A DNA stretch of 33,492 bases from Candidatus Omnitrophota bacterium (GTDB lineage: Bacteria > Omnitrophota > Gorgyraeia > Gygaellales > Profunditerraquicolaceae), in the NCBI GenBank assembly GCA_028712175.1, contig JAQTQQ010000005.1, forward strand, positions 21,314 through 54,805, read 5' to 3'. Positions 1-8,867 of the stretch are shown here, piece by piece. The notes beneath the pieces are model-generated. The model made no database searches, was not told the origin of the DNA, and saw only the letters and a program-made list of their open reading frames with translations. Position 1 is the stretch's first letter, and every line of letters starts with the position of its first letter. Both the position numbers and the translations under genes were made by a program.

Positions 1-320
1 TTCATTAGGTTGTGGTATCCTTCTTCATCGCGGGCCAAAAGAATTAAATGGTTAGCTACATCTTCTATGCCCGCTGTGCTTTTATCCAGCCTGCTTTGAG
101 GTGCGACATAAACTTCACAGCCGATAATCGGTTTTATTCCCGCCTTTTGCGCTTCCTGATAAAATTCAATCGCCCCAAACATGTTGCCATGGTCGGTAAT
201 AGCAAGTGAATCCATTTTAAAGCTTTTGGCAATTGCCAGTATTTCGGGTATACGGCAGGCGCCGTCAAGAAGGCTGTATTGGGTATGAAGATGCAGATGG
301 ATGAATTCAGAACCGGGCAT
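1..320 (-). CDS. dnaE: DNA polymerase III alpha subunit, N-terminal fragment (partial)
   Basis: This gene is missing from the ORF track because it runs off the left edge. The reverse strand from the ATG at 320 reads about 106 codons without a stop. It shows the PHP-domain opening typical of bacterial replicative polymerase alpha: an HLHLHTQYSLLDGA motif at about residues 8-21 and ITDHGNM at about 44-50. The family makes the catalytic polymerase subunit of the replisome, and the N-terminal PHP domain binds metals and in some lineages proofreads. An in-frame stop lies about 35 bases upstream with no other start between, so 320 is the best start, although no clear ribosome binding site is seen. 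It follows guaA after a heptad-repeat element. PolC or the error-prone DnaE2 cannot be excluded from the N-terminus alone, but DnaE is most likely. Confidence 0.93.
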   Translation of the reverse strand, partial: MPGSEFIHLHLHTQYSLLDGACRIPEILAIAKSFKMDSLAITDHGNMFGAIEFYQEAQKAGIKPIIGCEVYVAPQSRLDKSTAGIEDVANHLILLARDEEGYHNLM

Positions 321-337
321 GGCAGAGTTAAACTTGC

Positions 338-417
338 TTAGCTCTTGGCTCTTCGTTCATAGGTTAGGTTGTCTACGAGCCAAAAGCTACGAGCTAAGAG
401 CTACGAGCTAAAAGGTA
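338..417. repeat. Heptad-repeat element A1 (GCTANGA family) between guaA and dnaE
   Basis: The right half reads as successive 7-mers GCTACGA, GCTAAGA, GCTACGA, GCTAAAA. The left half (TTAGCTC, TTGGCTC, TTCGTTC) is the approximate reverse complement, so the element can form an imperfect hairpin. It fills nearly the whole guaA-dnaE spacer and ends close to the guaA stop codon. The same 7-nt unit recurs in elements A2 and A3. Confidence 0.8.
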
Positions 418-430
418 TGATCAATTTCTA

Positions 431-1972
431 TTATTCCCACTCTATTGTTGCAGGAGGTTTAGAGCTTATATCGTAAACAACGCGGTTAATTCCTCTAACC
501 TCATTAATGATACGATTGGATATTTTTTCTAAAACTTCGTAAGGGAGTTTTACCCAGTCGGCGGTCATTCCGTCAAAACTGGATACACAGCGCAGGGCTG
601 CGACATTTTCATATGTCCGTTCATCCCCCATGATCCCCACGCTTTTTATAGGAAGCAATATTGCAAAAGACTGCCAGATTTGTTCGTATAAACCTGCTTT
701 TGAAATTTCTTCAATAACGCGCTTATCAGCCTCACGCAATAGGTCAAGGCGTTCTTTGTTCACTTCACCGATTATCCTGACTGCAAGGCCCGGGCCGGGA
801 AACGGCTGGCGTTGTACGATATTTTCAGGAAGGCTCATTTGCCTGCCGATTTGGCGCGCTTCATCTTTAAATATCTCCCTCAAAGGCTCAATTAGTTTAA
901 GTTTCATTTGCGCCGGAAGCCCTCCGACATTGTGGTGGCTTTTGATTTTTCTGCTCGGGCCTCCTGTTGGGGAAACGGATTCAATTACATCCGGATATAA
1001 TGTCCCCTGGCCTAAGAATTTTGCGCCTTTTGTCTTTTTTGCCTCTTCTTCAAATACCTTGATAAATTCATCGCCGATTATTTTTCTTTTCTCTTCCGGA
1101 TCAATTACGCCTTTTAAGCGCTCAAGAAACCTTTTGCTCCTGTCAACATAGCTCAAGTTAAGATGGTACATATCTTTAAATACGCTTTTAACCTGCTCGG
1201 CTTCTCCCTTTCTTAGCAGGCCGTTATCAATAAAAATACAGCGCAAGTTTTTTCCGATTGCTTTGTGGATTAATAATGCGGCAACGGAAGAATCCACTCC
1301 TCCGCTTAAACCCAAGACTACCTTATCGCGGCCGACAGTTTTCTTAATGCCTTCTATCGATTCTTTGATAAAAGACTGCATGGTCCATCTGCCCGAAGCG
1401 CCGCAGGCTTTAAATAAGAAGTTGCTCAAAATCTGGCTGCCTTTTTCAGTGTGGGTTACTTCCGGGTGGAACTGGACGGCAAATATTTTTTTCTTTGAAT
1501 TAGCGATCGCGGCAATCGGCGTGTTAGAGGTGTGGGCAATGGTATGAAAACCCGGGGGCATTTTAGTTACATAATCACCATGGCTCGCCCAACAAGTGAA
1601 ATTACCGGGCAGATGGTTAAAAAGGTCGCGGTTATCATCAACAAATAATTCCACTTTCCCGTATTCGCGCTCGCGGGTATGTTTGACCTTTCCTCCGAGG
1701 AGCTCGCAAATCACCTGCATTCCATAGCATACGCCGAGTATGGGTATTCCTAATTTAAATATGTTTTTATCCGGATAAGGCGATTTCTTGTCAACCACGG
1801 AAGCCGGGCCGCCGGAAAGAATTAAACCTTTTGGGTTTAGGGCAGTGATTTCTTTTACCGGAGTGTTATAAGGGATAATTATCGAAAAAACCTTGTTTTC
1901 TCTTACTCTTCGCGCGATTAACTGCGTATACTGTGAACCAAAATCCAATATTAATATTGTTTGCCTTGTCAT
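431..1972 (-). CDS. guaA: GMP synthase (glutamine-hydrolysing)
   Basis: This 513-residue protein has the usual two-part GMP synthase layout. The N-terminal class I glutamine amidotransferase carries the nucleophile in GVCYGMQ (Cys82) and the partner His/Glu in [10 protein letters not shown] near residue 168. The ATP pyrophosphatase domain begins with the PP-loop [10 protein letters not shown] near residue 219, and the C-terminal dimerisation domain ends PPATIEWE, the typical family terminus. It converts XMP to GMP using glutamine and ATP in the cytoplasm. Its ATG overlaps the stop of the IMP dehydrogenase-like gene by 4 bases (ATGA), so the two are very probably translationally coupled and perform consecutive steps of guanine nucleotide synthesis. 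Length and motifs are normal. Confidence 0.98.
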   Translation of the reverse strand: MTRQTILILDFGSQYTQLIARRVRENKVFSIIIPYNTPVKEITALNPKGLILSGGPASVVDKKSPYPDKNIFKLGIPILGVCYGMQVICELLGGKVKHTREREYGKVELFVDDNRDLFNHLPGNFTCWASHGDYVTKMPPGFHTIAHTSNTPIAAIANSKKKIFAVQFHPEVTHTEKGSQILSNFLFKACGASGRWTMQSFIKESIEGIKKTVGRDKVVLGLSGGVDSSVAALLIHKAIGKNLRCIFIDNGLLRKGEAEQVKSVFKDMYHLNLSYVDRSKRFLERLKGVIDPEEKRKIIGDEFIKVFEEEAKKTKGAKFLGQGTLYPDVIESVSPTGGPSRKIKSHHNVGGLPAQMKLKLIEPLREIFKDEARQIGRQMSLPENIVQRQPFPGPGLAVRIIGEVNKERLDLLREADKRVIEEISKAGLYEQIWQSFAILLPIKSVGIMGDERTYENVAALRCVSSFDGMTADWVKLPYEVLEKISNRIINEVRGINRVVYDISSKPPATIEWE

Positions 1973-3129
1973 TTTCCCATCCCCACCCTCTGGCCGACCT
2001 GGAATATTTTTCCTTCGGTTTGAATTGAAGGCGCGATAATAATTTCTACGTCATGCATGTCTTTTAGGTCCGAGGCGCCCAGTGAACCCATAGAGGTCCT
2101 TAATGCGCCTAAAAGGTTCTGCGAGCCGTCATCTACTTTTGCCGGGCCAAGCAGGATCTCCTTTAAAGAACCGGTAGTCCCTACCTGAATACGTGTCCCG
2201 CGCGGCAGGTTAACATGCGATGTAGCCATTCCCCAATGAAACCCTCTTCCCGGGGCTTCTTTTGCGCGGGCAAAACTTGAGCCGATCATTACCGCGTCAG
2301 CTCCGCAGGCAAAGGCCTTGCAGATATCTCCACCTCGGTTCATACCGCCGTCGGTAATAATGGAAACATATTTTCCGGTGCGTTTAAAATAAAAATCGCG
2401 CGCGCTGGCAGCATCAACCGTGGATGTAACTTGCGGCACGCCGATTCCCAATACCCCGCGCGTTGTGCAGGCGGCCCCGGGGCCGACACCAATCAAGAGG
2501 CCGCTGGCGCCCGTTGCCATAAGCTCTAAAGTTGTTTCATAGGTTACGCAATTTCCGAGAATAACCGGGATTTTTAAGGATTTACAAAATTTTTCCAGAT
2601 TAAGAGTTTTGTACTGCGTAGAAAGATGCCTGATGGTAGTAACTGTGGATTGCAGGACAAAAATATCGCATCCTGCGCTAACCGCTAATTTTGAAAACTT
2701 TTCGGCATTGGCCGGGATACAGCTGACCACTGCCATAGCTTTTGCTTTCTTGATTTGCGCGACTCTTTTCGTGATTAATTTTTCTTTAATGGGAGTGGTA
2801 TAAACTTCCTGGATTAACTCTGTTGCTTTTTGCGGGCTGGCTTTTGCGATCTCTTCCAACACTTCATCGGGGTTTTCGTAGCGGGTTTGGATTCCGTCAA
2901 GGTTTAAAACCGCAATCCCTCCTAAACGGGACATTTCAATGGCAAACTTGACATCTACCACGCCGTCCATGGCCGCGGCAAGTATAGGTATTTTAAAATT
3001 TTTCCCGTTAAATTTAAAGCTGGTATCGACCTCGTTGGGATTTACGGTTTGCGATCCGGGAACTAAGGCAATCTCATCAAACCCATAACATCTTCTTGCC
3101 CTCCTGTTTATACCTATCCACTCTGCCAT
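1969..3129 (-). CDS. guaB: GuaB3-type IMP dehydrogenase family protein without CBS domains
   Basis: The 386-residue protein is a TIM-barrel IMPDH/GMP reductase family member. The catalytic-cysteine loop reads [15 protein letters not shown], followed by [11 protein letters not shown] in the phosphate-binding region. The N-terminus ([20 protein letters not shown]) resembles the actinobacterial and cyanobacterial GuaB3 group rather than canonical GuaB. At about 390 residues there is no room for the two CBS (Bateman) domains of ordinary ~490-residue IMPDH, and none is visible. The 4-base overlap with guaA argues that it supplies XMP, i.e. acts as an IMP dehydrogenase. The family also contains GMP reductases, so direction is inferred from context. 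A good site (AAGGAGAA, 8 bases before ATG) supports the start. Confidence 0.88.
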   Translation of the reverse strand: MAEWIGINRRARRCYGFDEIALVPGSQTVNPNEVDTSFKFNGKNFKIPILAAAMDGVVDVKFAIEMSRLGGIAVLNLDGIQTRYENPDEVLEEIAKASPQKATELIQEVYTTPIKEKLITKRVAQIKKAKAMAVVSCIPANAEKFSKLAVSAGCDIFVLQSTVTTIRHLSTQYKTLNLEKFCKSLKIPVILGNCVTYETTLELMATGASGLLIGVGPGAACTTRGVLGIGVPQVTSTVDAASARDFYFKRTGKYVSIITDGGMNRGGDICKAFACGADAVMIGSSFARAKEAPGRGFHWGMATSHVNLPRGTRIQVGTTGSLKEILLGPAKVDDGSQNLLGALRTSMGSLGASDLKDMHDVEIIIAPSIQTEGKIFQVGQRVGMGK

Positions 3130-3272
3130 TTTAAATTCTCCTTATATTATAATATAACCTGTTATTTTGTAATAAGTTATGAATATTCGCCTCGCCTTGG
3201 AGAAAATACTGAAAGGATTACAAATTTTATACTATCCAGCGCGGTTTGTCAATACATATTTTAAGCCGTAAA

Positions 3273-3319
3273 AAATAGGGGACGCTTCCCTTCTTGTATC
3301 TGGGAAACGCCCCCTATTT
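3273..3319 (-). terminator. REP-like palindrome acting as probable groL terminator
   Basis: Two 18-base arms (AAATAGGGGACGCTTCCC and GGGAAACGCCCCCTATTT) flank an 11-base loop. The two arm mismatches become G-U pairs only in the minus-strand RNA, and on that strand the stem runs into TATTTTTT. This fits a rho-independent terminator about 30 bases after the groL stop. The AATAGGGGACG...CGCCCCCTATT type of palindrome also resembles REP sequences spread by REP-associated Y1 transposases. No transposase is in the window. Confidence 0.75.
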
Positions 3320-3345
3320 GTTTTAACTGTGCTATTATTTAAGGC

Positions 3346-4992
3346 TTAATACATTCCTCCGCCCATGCCACCCATTCCTCCGCCCATGCCACCCGGCATC
3401 GGAGGCATCTTTTCCTCTTTTTCCGGTTTATCAGCAATCAAGGCTTCAGTAGTAAGCAATAATGCGGCTATGCTGGATGCATTCTGCAGAGCTGAACGGG
3501 TAACTTTAGTCGGATCAATTACGCCGGCTTCAATCATATCAACATAAGCATCCTGGCTGACATCATAACCTATGTTAGTTTTTTCTTGTTTAATCCTTTG
3601 AACGACCACTGAGCCTTCAAGGCCAGCGTTTTGCGCAATCTGCCTTAAAGGTTCTTCAATAGCGCGCCTTACGATATTTGCGCCGATCTTTTCATCGCCT
3701 TCCAGTTTTAACTTATCCAAAGCACCAATCGTGCGGATAAGCGCGATTCCGCCCCCGGGGACGATACCTTCTTGTGTCGCGGCGCGGGTAGCGTGCAAGG
3801 CATCCTCAACGCGCGCCTTTTTCTCCTTCATTTCAGTTTCAGTGGCAGCACCGACATTAATTACCGCAACACCGCCGGATAGTTTCGCCAGGCGCTCCTG
3901 CAATTTCTCTTTATCATAATCTGAATCTGTATCTTCAATCTGTTTTTTGATTTGGGAAATTCTTGCGTTAATCGCCGCGTTTTTGCCGGCGCCCTCAACG
4001 ATTGTAGAATTCTCTTTATCAATTTTTACTTTCTTAGCGCGTCCAAGATCTTCGATATCAACATTTTCAAGCTTGATACCTAAGTCTTCAGTCAATGCTT
4101 TCCCGCCGGTTAAAATAGCGATATCCTCAAGCATTGCTTTACGCCTGTCACCGTAACCGGGGGCTTTTACCGCGCATGCGACAAAAGTTCCGCGAATCTT
4201 ATTGACTACTAAGGTTGCCAGGGCTTCGCCGTCAACTTCTTCGGCAATAATCAAAAGCGGTTTGCCTGCTCGGGCAATCTTTTCTAACAACGGAAGAATA
4301 TCTTTAATTGAAGATATTTTTTTCTCATAAATAAGGATATAGGCATCCTCTAAAAGAACTTCCATTCTTTCTGCGTCGGTCACAAAATAAGGGGATAAAT
4401 AACCCTGGTCAAACTGCATGCCTTCAACAACATCCAGGGTGGTCGCGGTAGATTTTGCCTCCTCTACCGTAATTACCCCGTCTTTGCCCACTTTATCCAT
4501 TGCCTCGGCAATCAGTTCGCCGATATTGGTGTCTGAATTGGCTGCGATAGAAGCAACTTGGGCAATTTCCTTTTTGTCTTTAATCGGGGTAGAAAGCTTC
4601 CCCAATTCTTCGACTATTTTTGCCACAGCTTTTTCAATCCCGCGTTTTAACTCCATAGGGTTTGAGCCTGCGGTAACATTTTTTAATCCTTCGCGGTATA
4701 TTGACTCGGCTAAAACGGTTGCGGTAGTGGTCCCGTCGCCGGCAATATCAGAAGTTTTTTCCGCTACTTCCTTGACCATCTGGGCGCCCATGTTTTCAAA
4801 GGCATCCTCTAGATCAATCTCTTTTGCTACGGTTACGCCGTCTTTGGTAATTGTAGGCGAACCGAATTTTTTATCAATTACTACGTTACGGCCCTTGGGG
4901 CCTAAAGTTACCTTTACCGCAGCGGCAAGCTGTTCAACGCCTGCTAGAATCTTGCGCCGGGCATTATCACTGTACAATAATTGCTTTGCCAT
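3346..4992 (-). CDS. groL: Chaperonin GroEL (Hsp60)
   Basis: A full-length 548-residue Gro[22 protein letters not shown] at the start, the ATP-site signature [12 protein letters not shown] near residue 86, [10 protein letters not shown] near residue 28, and the glycine/methionine-rich tail ending GGMGGGMY that acts inside the folding cavity. It assembles into the 14-mer chaperonin with GroES and folds cytoplasmic proteins. A consensus AAGGAGG sits just before the ATG. It lies 13 bases after groS in a two-gene operon driven by the promoter/CIRCE upstream of groS, and is followed by a hairpin that probably terminates the transcript. Confidence 0.99.
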   Translation of the reverse strand: MAKQLLYSDNARRKILAGVEQLAAAVKVTLGPKGRNVVIDKKFGSPTITKDGVTVAKEIDLEDAFENMGAQMVKEVAEKTSDIAGDGTTTATVLAESIYREGLKNVTAGSNPMELKRGIEKAVAKIVEELGKLSTPIKDKKEIAQVASIAANSDTNIGELIAEAMDKVGKDGVITVEEAKSTATTLDVVEGMQFDQGYLSPYFVTDAERMEVLLEDAYILIYEKKISSIKDILPLLEKIARAGKPLLIIAEEVDGEALATLVVNKIRGTFVACAVKAPGYGDRRKAMLEDIAILTGGKALTEDLGIKLENVDIEDLGRAKKVKIDKENSTIVEGAGKNAAINARISQIKKQIEDTDSDYDKEKLQERLAKLSGGVAVINVGAATETEMKEKKARVEDALHATRAATQEGIVPGGGIALIRTIGALDKLKLEGDEKIGANIVRRAIEEPLRQIAQNAGLEGSVVVQRIKQEKTNIGYDVSQDAYVDMIEAGVIDPTKVTRSALQNASSIAALLLTTEALIADKPEKEEKMPPMPGGMGGGMGGMGGGMY

Positions 4993-5005
4993 AAATCCTC
5001 CTTGA

Positions 5006-5296
5006 TTATTTGATAATTGCTAAAATGTCTTCTTCGCGCAGAATAAGCAACTCTTCGCCTTCTTTGGTTGTAATCTCGTTTCCGGAATATTTTCCGTATA
5101 ATACTTTATCTCCTACTTTTACCTCGGGAGCTTGAACGCTGCCGTTCTCAAGGACCTTGCCTTTTCCTACTGCCACAACTTTGGCTTCTTGCGGTTTTTC
5201 TTTGGCAGTATCAGGCAGGACAATGCCTCCTTTTGTTTTGTTCTCGGCCTCTAAAGGCTTAACTACGATGCGATCACCTAATGGTTTAATCTCCAT
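5006..5296 (-). CDS. groS: Co-chaperonin GroES (Hsp10)
   Basis: A normal-length 96-residue GroES. It starts [18 protein letters not shown], has the mobile-loop region [17 protein letters not shown] at about residues 20-36, and the conserved [13 protein letters not shown] near residue 62. It caps the GroEL ring during folding. The ribosome binding site AAGGAGGTGA, 4 bases before the ATG, is a ten-base match to the usual 16S 3' tail, among the strongest in the window. It is the first gene of groS-groL, with the promoter and CIRCE operator immediately upstream. Confidence 0.98.
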   Translation of the reverse strand: MEIKPLGDRIVVKPLEAENKTKGGIVLPDTAKEKPQEAKVVAVGKGKVLENGSVQAPEVKVGDKVLYGKYSGNEITTKEGEELLILREEDILAIIK

Positions 5297-5334
5297 CCTG
5301 TCACCTCCTTAAAATTGCGGTTTATTAATTTGAT

Positions 5335-5361
5335 TTAGCACTCTTTTCTCTAGAGTGCTAA
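5335..5361 (-). promoter_or_regulatory. Perfect CIRCE operator (HrcA site) upstream of groS
   Basis: TTAGCACTC, nine bases, then GAGTGCTAA: an exact match to the 9-9-9 CIRCE consensus. It overlaps the last base of the -10 box and the predicted transcription start, the classic position for repression by HrcA during normal growth. HrcA itself is not in the window. Confidence 0.97.
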
Positions 5362-5388
5362 TTATAAGTAAAAAAAAATTGTTGTCAA
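5361..5388 (-). promoter_or_regulatory. Consensus sigma-70 type promoter of groSL
   Basis: On the minus strand TTGACA (5388-5383) and TATAAT (5366-5361) are both exact consensus, separated by 16 bases. Transcription should start about 5354, inside the CIRCE element. The -35 box begins 10 bases beyond the stop of the upstream gene, so groSL has its own promoter. Confidence 0.93.
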
Positions 5389-5397
5389 GAGTTTTTT

Positions 5398-6027
5398 TTA
5401 AAATAGATGTTTCGGCTTCTTGATTTCCAATGGGGCGTCGTTTACGAAACCGACAACTTTATCATCGCTGCTTGAGAGCACGAACTTATCGTCTCTATAC
5501 TCAAAATGTAAATTATAATGCGTTGTAACCGTATAAAAATACGGATTGGTGTCGCTGACATCGGGAGAATGGTATTTCTCCACATAAAGCTCTTCACTTA
5601 TGACCACATCTGCTTTATAAGGAGTAGTCAGGGAATCGCTGCGGACCACATCGCTTTTAAGGGTGCTATACTTATACCCTCTTAAATAATATTCATAATG
5701 CCTGGGCGCGATTTTAAATGTCGCCGCTAATTTTTCCCAGCTTTGTTTAAGGCGGGTGCCTATTTTAGAATGTTTATCGGACTTAGCGGAATCGATCCAG
5801 TCTGCGGTTATTTGGTTTAAAGAACGGTGGAGTTTTTCTGCCAGCGCATCCTGTTCCTGCTGTTTTTTCATTTCAAAACTTCTTAATACCTGTTCAAAAA
5901 TAGCGGCTGCGTCAGCGCTATCCTTAACTTTACCTGTCTCCTGGGCAAAGCAAAAGGTGCTTATAAGAAAGATTAGTGAAATAAAAACAATTTTAAACGC
6001 GCTTGTTAATTTCATCGGCATAAACAA
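5398..6027 (-). CDS. Secreted protein of unknown function
   Basis: I do not recognise this 209-residue protein. The N-terminus has a clear Sec signal peptide: positive residues, a hydrophobic core (IVFISLIFLISTF) and a likely cleavage after CFA near residue 28. The mature part begins with a charged, probably helical stretch (about residues 40-100, rich in K/E/Q) and continues as an aromatic- and threonine-rich, probably beta-strand region (YHSPDVSDTNPYFYTVTTHYN). The track start is TTG at 6027, with AAAGGA 7 bases upstream; ATG codons at 6021 and 6015 are alternatives that leave the signal peptide intact. It overlaps the 3' end of coaX by up to 35 bases, so it is probably co-transcribed with uvrB-coaX. 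Confidence 0.75.
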   Translation of the reverse strand: MFMPMKLTSAFKIVFISLIFLISTFCFAQETGKVKDSADAAAIFEQVLRSFEMKKQQEQDALAEKLHRSLNQITADWIDSAKSDKHSKIGTRLKQSWEKLAATFKIAPRHYEYYLRGYKYSTLKSDVVRSDSLTTPYKADVVISEELYVEKYHSPDVSDTNPYFYTVTTHYNLHFEYRDDKFVLSSSDDKVVGFVNDAPLEIKKPKHLF

Positions 6028-6754
6028 GGCTTAATCCTTTTAAGGTCAAATCCTTATCTACTATTAATTTTATTCCGGAATATTTCTTTATAAGGGCAAT
6101 ATTGCCACCTGTGCCCAGAACCAGCGTATATTTTCCTGTGTGTTTCTTGATCCTCTGTACCAACTCTTTACATAAAGCTGCCGAGCCAAAGATAACACCG
6201 CTTAAGATGCTGTTTTTTGTATCCCGGGCAATAAGTTTTTTAGGGGCACCTATCCTGATAGCCGGCAGAAGCGCTGTTTTTTCTGCCAAAGAATTAAGAG
6301 AAATACTCATGCCGGGAGCAATCAACCCTCCCAGGTATACTTTATTTTTTGAAACCACATCAAAGGTAATGGCAGTGCCTGAATCTATTACGACCAGAGG
6401 CAAAGGATAAATGCGGCTTGCGGCATAAGCATTTATCAGGCGGTCAAGCCCCAATTGGCCCGGTTTATAAAGGCTTTTAATGGGCACCGGCGCATCCTTA
6501 CCTAATATATATGGGCGCTTGCCGGTTATAAGCTTTAAATCATGCGCCAATGTTTTAGTTAAGCCCGGGACAACACTGCAGATTACGGTATCAAAAATAT
6601 TAATCAGGCCGGATTTTAATATCCCAGCGAGCTTTTTCTTTGAGTAGGTTTTTACCGGTATGCTAAACCGCTTTAAGATTTTATTATCCGGCCCGGCTGT
6701 TGAAAAAAAAGCCGCGGATATGTTGGTATTTCCAATATTAATTGCCAGTAGCAC
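5993..6754 (-). CDS. coaX: Type III pantothenate kinase
   Basis: A 253-residue ASKHA-fold kinase that phosphorylates pantothenate, the first step of CoA synthesis. The family motifs are present: IGNTN at residues 7-11, GLDR with the catalytic-base Asp at about 104, and DSGTAITFDVV at about 124, followed by the GGLIAPGM loop. One residue is odd: the first phosphate motif reads N-I-G-N-T, whereas the family normally has D-x-G-N-T. The ATG overlaps the end of uvrB by 17 bases, suggesting translational coupling. With the CoaB-like gene near 16.5 kb, it is one of two CoA-pathway genes here. Fold assignment is secure; full activity is less so because of the Asn. Confidence 0.92.
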   Translation of the reverse strand: MLLAINIGNTNISAAFFSTAGPDNKILKRFSIPVKTYSKKKLAGILKSGLINIFDTVICSVVPGLTKTLAHDLKLITGKRPYILGKDAPVPIKSLYKPGQLGLDRLINAYAASRIYPLPLVVIDSGTAITFDVVSKNKVYLGGLIAPGMSISLNSLAEKTALLPAIRIGAPKKLIARDTKNSILSGVIFGSAALCKELVQRIKKHTGKYTLVLGTGGNIALIKKYSGIKLIVDKDLTLKGLSLVYADEINKRV

Positions 6755-8714
6755 TGCGCAGCTCCTTTATTTTATCCCTTAATTCTGCCGCTTTTTCAAA
6801 TTGCAAATTCCGCGCGGCCATCTCCATTTCATATTCTAACTCACTTATATATTTATGCAACTGATATTGCTCTTTCGGCTCTCCGGTTAGGTCACGCACA
6901 AAATCATCCGCCTGCTGAAGGTCTTGAATGCCTTCCTTAATTGACCTTTGTATGGAGCGCGGGGTGATTTTATTTGTTCTGTTATATTCAAGCTGGATTG
7001 TCCTTCGGCGTTTGCTTTCATCGATCGCTTTTTTCATGGAACGGGTCATTCTGTCGGCATACATGATTACCGTTGCGTCAATATTGCGCGCCGCACGCCC
7101 TCCGACCTGAATAAGGCTTGTGGCAGAACGCAAAAAACCTTCTTTATCCGCATCCAGAATGGCAACAAGGGAGACTTCAGGCAAATCAAGCCCTTCGCGC
7201 AGAAGGTTGATTCCTACCAAACAGTCAAATTTCTTCTGGCGCAGCTCCTTTAATATTACGGAACGCTGGATAGTCTGGATTTCAGAATGTAGGTATTTTA
7301 CCCTTATTCCGTTTTCCCTTAGATAATTTGACAGGTCTTCAGAGCTCCTTTTGGTAAGGGTGGTTACGAGGACCCGCTGGTCTTTTTTAGAACGCTCTTT
7401 AATTTCTTTGATCAAATCGGCAATCTGGCCTTCGGAGGGTTTAACAATAATTTCAGGGTCGGCCAACCCTGTGGGCCGGATAATCTGCTCTGCTACATTG
7501 CCGCTGCTTAATTTAAGTTCGTATTCATCGGGAGTGGCAGAAACAAAAATAAATTGCTTGGTTAATTTATTAAATTCGTCAAATTTTAGCGGGCGATTGT
7601 CCAGGCATGACGGAAGCCTGAAGCCGTAGTTTACGAGGGTTTCTTTACGCGCCCTGTCTCCGGCATACATCCCCCTTATTTGAGGGATAGTTGCATGCGA
7701 TTCATCTATTACCGTTAGAAAATCGTTATTTTTAAAATAATCAATCATCGAATACGGCCGGCTGCCTTTTGGCCTGCCGCTTAAATGGCGGGAATAATTT
7801 TCTATTCCGTGGCAATAGCCGATCTCTTTAAGCATCTCTAAATCATAGTTTGTGCGTGATTCTAAACGCTGCGCTTCAAGAAGCTTATTCCTTTCTTTCA
7901 GGTTCCCTAATTGTTCTTTAAGTTCCTGCCTTATGGATTCTACCGCCTGATCAATCCTGTCTTTTGATACAATAAAATGCTTAGCCGGATAAACCGCTAT
8001 CCTCTCAACCCGGTTTAGTATTTTAGCCGAAACCGGATCAATCACCGAAATCTTCGACAGTTTGTCATTATTAAATTCAATACGCAATGCCTGCTGGCTG
8101 TATGAAGGGAATACCTCAAGAACATCCCCGCGTACCCGTATTTTTGAGCGCTTAAACTCATAATCATTGCGTTCATACTGAATCTGGATAAGCTTGGCAA
8201 TTAATTCGTCGCGCGGCAGCTCCTGGCCTTTATTTAAAACTAAAAGCTGGCCCTCGTAATCCTGCGGAGAGCCTAAATTATAAATACAGGAAACAGAAGC
8301 TACGACAATTACATCTTTCCGGCTCATAAGCGAGGTGGTTGCGGAAAGCCGCAGGCGGTCAAGGCGCTCATTTATGGAAGAATCTTTTTCTATGTAGGTA
8401 TCTGTAGAAGGGATATAGGCCTCCGGCTGATAATAATCGTAATAGCTTACGAAATATTCAACCGCATTAAGCGGAAAAAATTCCTTGAATTCAGAATAGA
8501 GCTGGGCGGCTAAGGTTTTATTGTGCGAGATTACAAGAACAGGTTTGTTTATCTTTGCAACTACATTGGCAAGGGTAAAAGTTTTACCGCTTCCGGTTGC
8601 GCCTAAAAGTGTATTGTAGCGCTGGCCAGAAACAATGGCTTGAGAAAGGTTTTTAATGGCTTTAGGCTGGTCCCCGCAAGGCCGTAACTTTGAGACAAGT
8701 TTAAACCTATCCAT
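6738..8714 (-). CDS. uvrB: UvrABC system protein B
   Basis: A complete 658-residue UvrB, the damage-verifying helicase-like subunit of nucleotide excision repair that loads onto DNA from UvrA and recruits UvrC. Visible features are Walker A GATGSGKT (residues 38-45), the beta-hairpin region YYDYYQPEAYIPSTDTYIEK, DESHATIPQIRGMYAGDRAR, helicase motif VGINLLREGLDLPEVSLVAI with the later QVGGRAARN, and a C-terminal UVR domain (MEMAARNLQFEKAAELRDKI) that contacts UvrC. No clear Shine-Dalgarno is seen before the ATG at 8714. A heptad-repeat hairpin separates it from nadC, and it overlaps coaX. Confidence 0.98.
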   Translation of the reverse strand: MDRFKLVSKLRPCGDQPKAIKNLSQAIVSGQRYNTLLGATGSGKTFTLANVVAKINKPVLVISHNKTLAAQLYSEFKEFFPLNAVEYFVSYYDYYQPEAYIPSTDTYIEKDSSINERLDRLRLSATTSLMSRKDVIVVASVSCIYNLGSPQDYEGQLLVLNKGQELPRDELIAKLIQIQYERNDYEFKRSKIRVRGDVLEVFPSYSQQALRIEFNNDKLSKISVIDPVSAKILNRVERIAVYPAKHFIVSKDRIDQAVESIRQELKEQLGNLKERNKLLEAQRLESRTNYDLEMLKEIGYCHGIENYSRHLSGRPKGSRPYSMIDYFKNNDFLTVIDESHATIPQIRGMYAGDRARKETLVNYGFRLPSCLDNRPLKFDEFNKLTKQFIFVSATPDEYELKLSSGNVAEQIIRPTGLADPEIIVKPSEGQIADLIKEIKERSKKDQRVLVTTLTKRSSEDLSNYLRENGIRVKYLHSEIQTIQRSVILKELRQKKFDCLVGINLLREGLDLPEVSLVAILDADKEGFLRSATSLIQVGGRAARNIDATVIMYADRMTRSMKKAIDESKRRRTIQLEYNRTNKITPRSIQRSIKEGIQDLQQADDFVRDLTGEPKEQYQLHKYISELEYEMEMAARNLQFEKAAELRDKIKELRSATGN

Positions 8715-8755
8715 AATGATAACTAAAGCTTTTCAAACAAAAATTATTAAACATC

Positions 8756-8867
8756 TAGCTTTTAACTTATAGCTCTTAGGTATAAATGTGTGTTTTCCTA
8801 AGAGCTATAAGCTAAGAGCTATAAGCTAAGAGCTATAAGCTAAGAGCTACGAGCTAAGAGCTAATTA
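8756..8867. repeat. Heptad-repeat element A2 (largest copy) between nadC and uvrB
   Basis: Arms of 25 bases (23 identical when folded) flank a 16-base loop. The right arm then continues as tandem 14-mers of the form TAAGAGCTATAAGC, each made of two 7-mers (GCTAAGA/GCTATAA or GCTACGA), for about nine heptads in total. The element ends exactly at the nadC stop codon, which lies in its last bases. It is the clearest example of the 7-nt period in this window. Confidence 0.9.

Noticed and set aside
3130-3180. TATAAT-like sequence upstream of guaB as a promoter
   Set aside because: The -10 would place the transcription start inside the ribosome binding site, and no acceptable -35 is present at 16-18 bases.
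4418-5005. 195-residue plus-strand ORF opposite groL
   Set aside because: It is a shadow of the groL reading frame, serine-rich and without family features; other opposite-strand ORFs in the track are rejected for the same reason.
8795-8862. Short direct repeats that could be taken for a CRISPR array
   Set aside because: The units are contiguous 14-mers of two heptads with no unique spacers between them, and there are no cas genes in the window.
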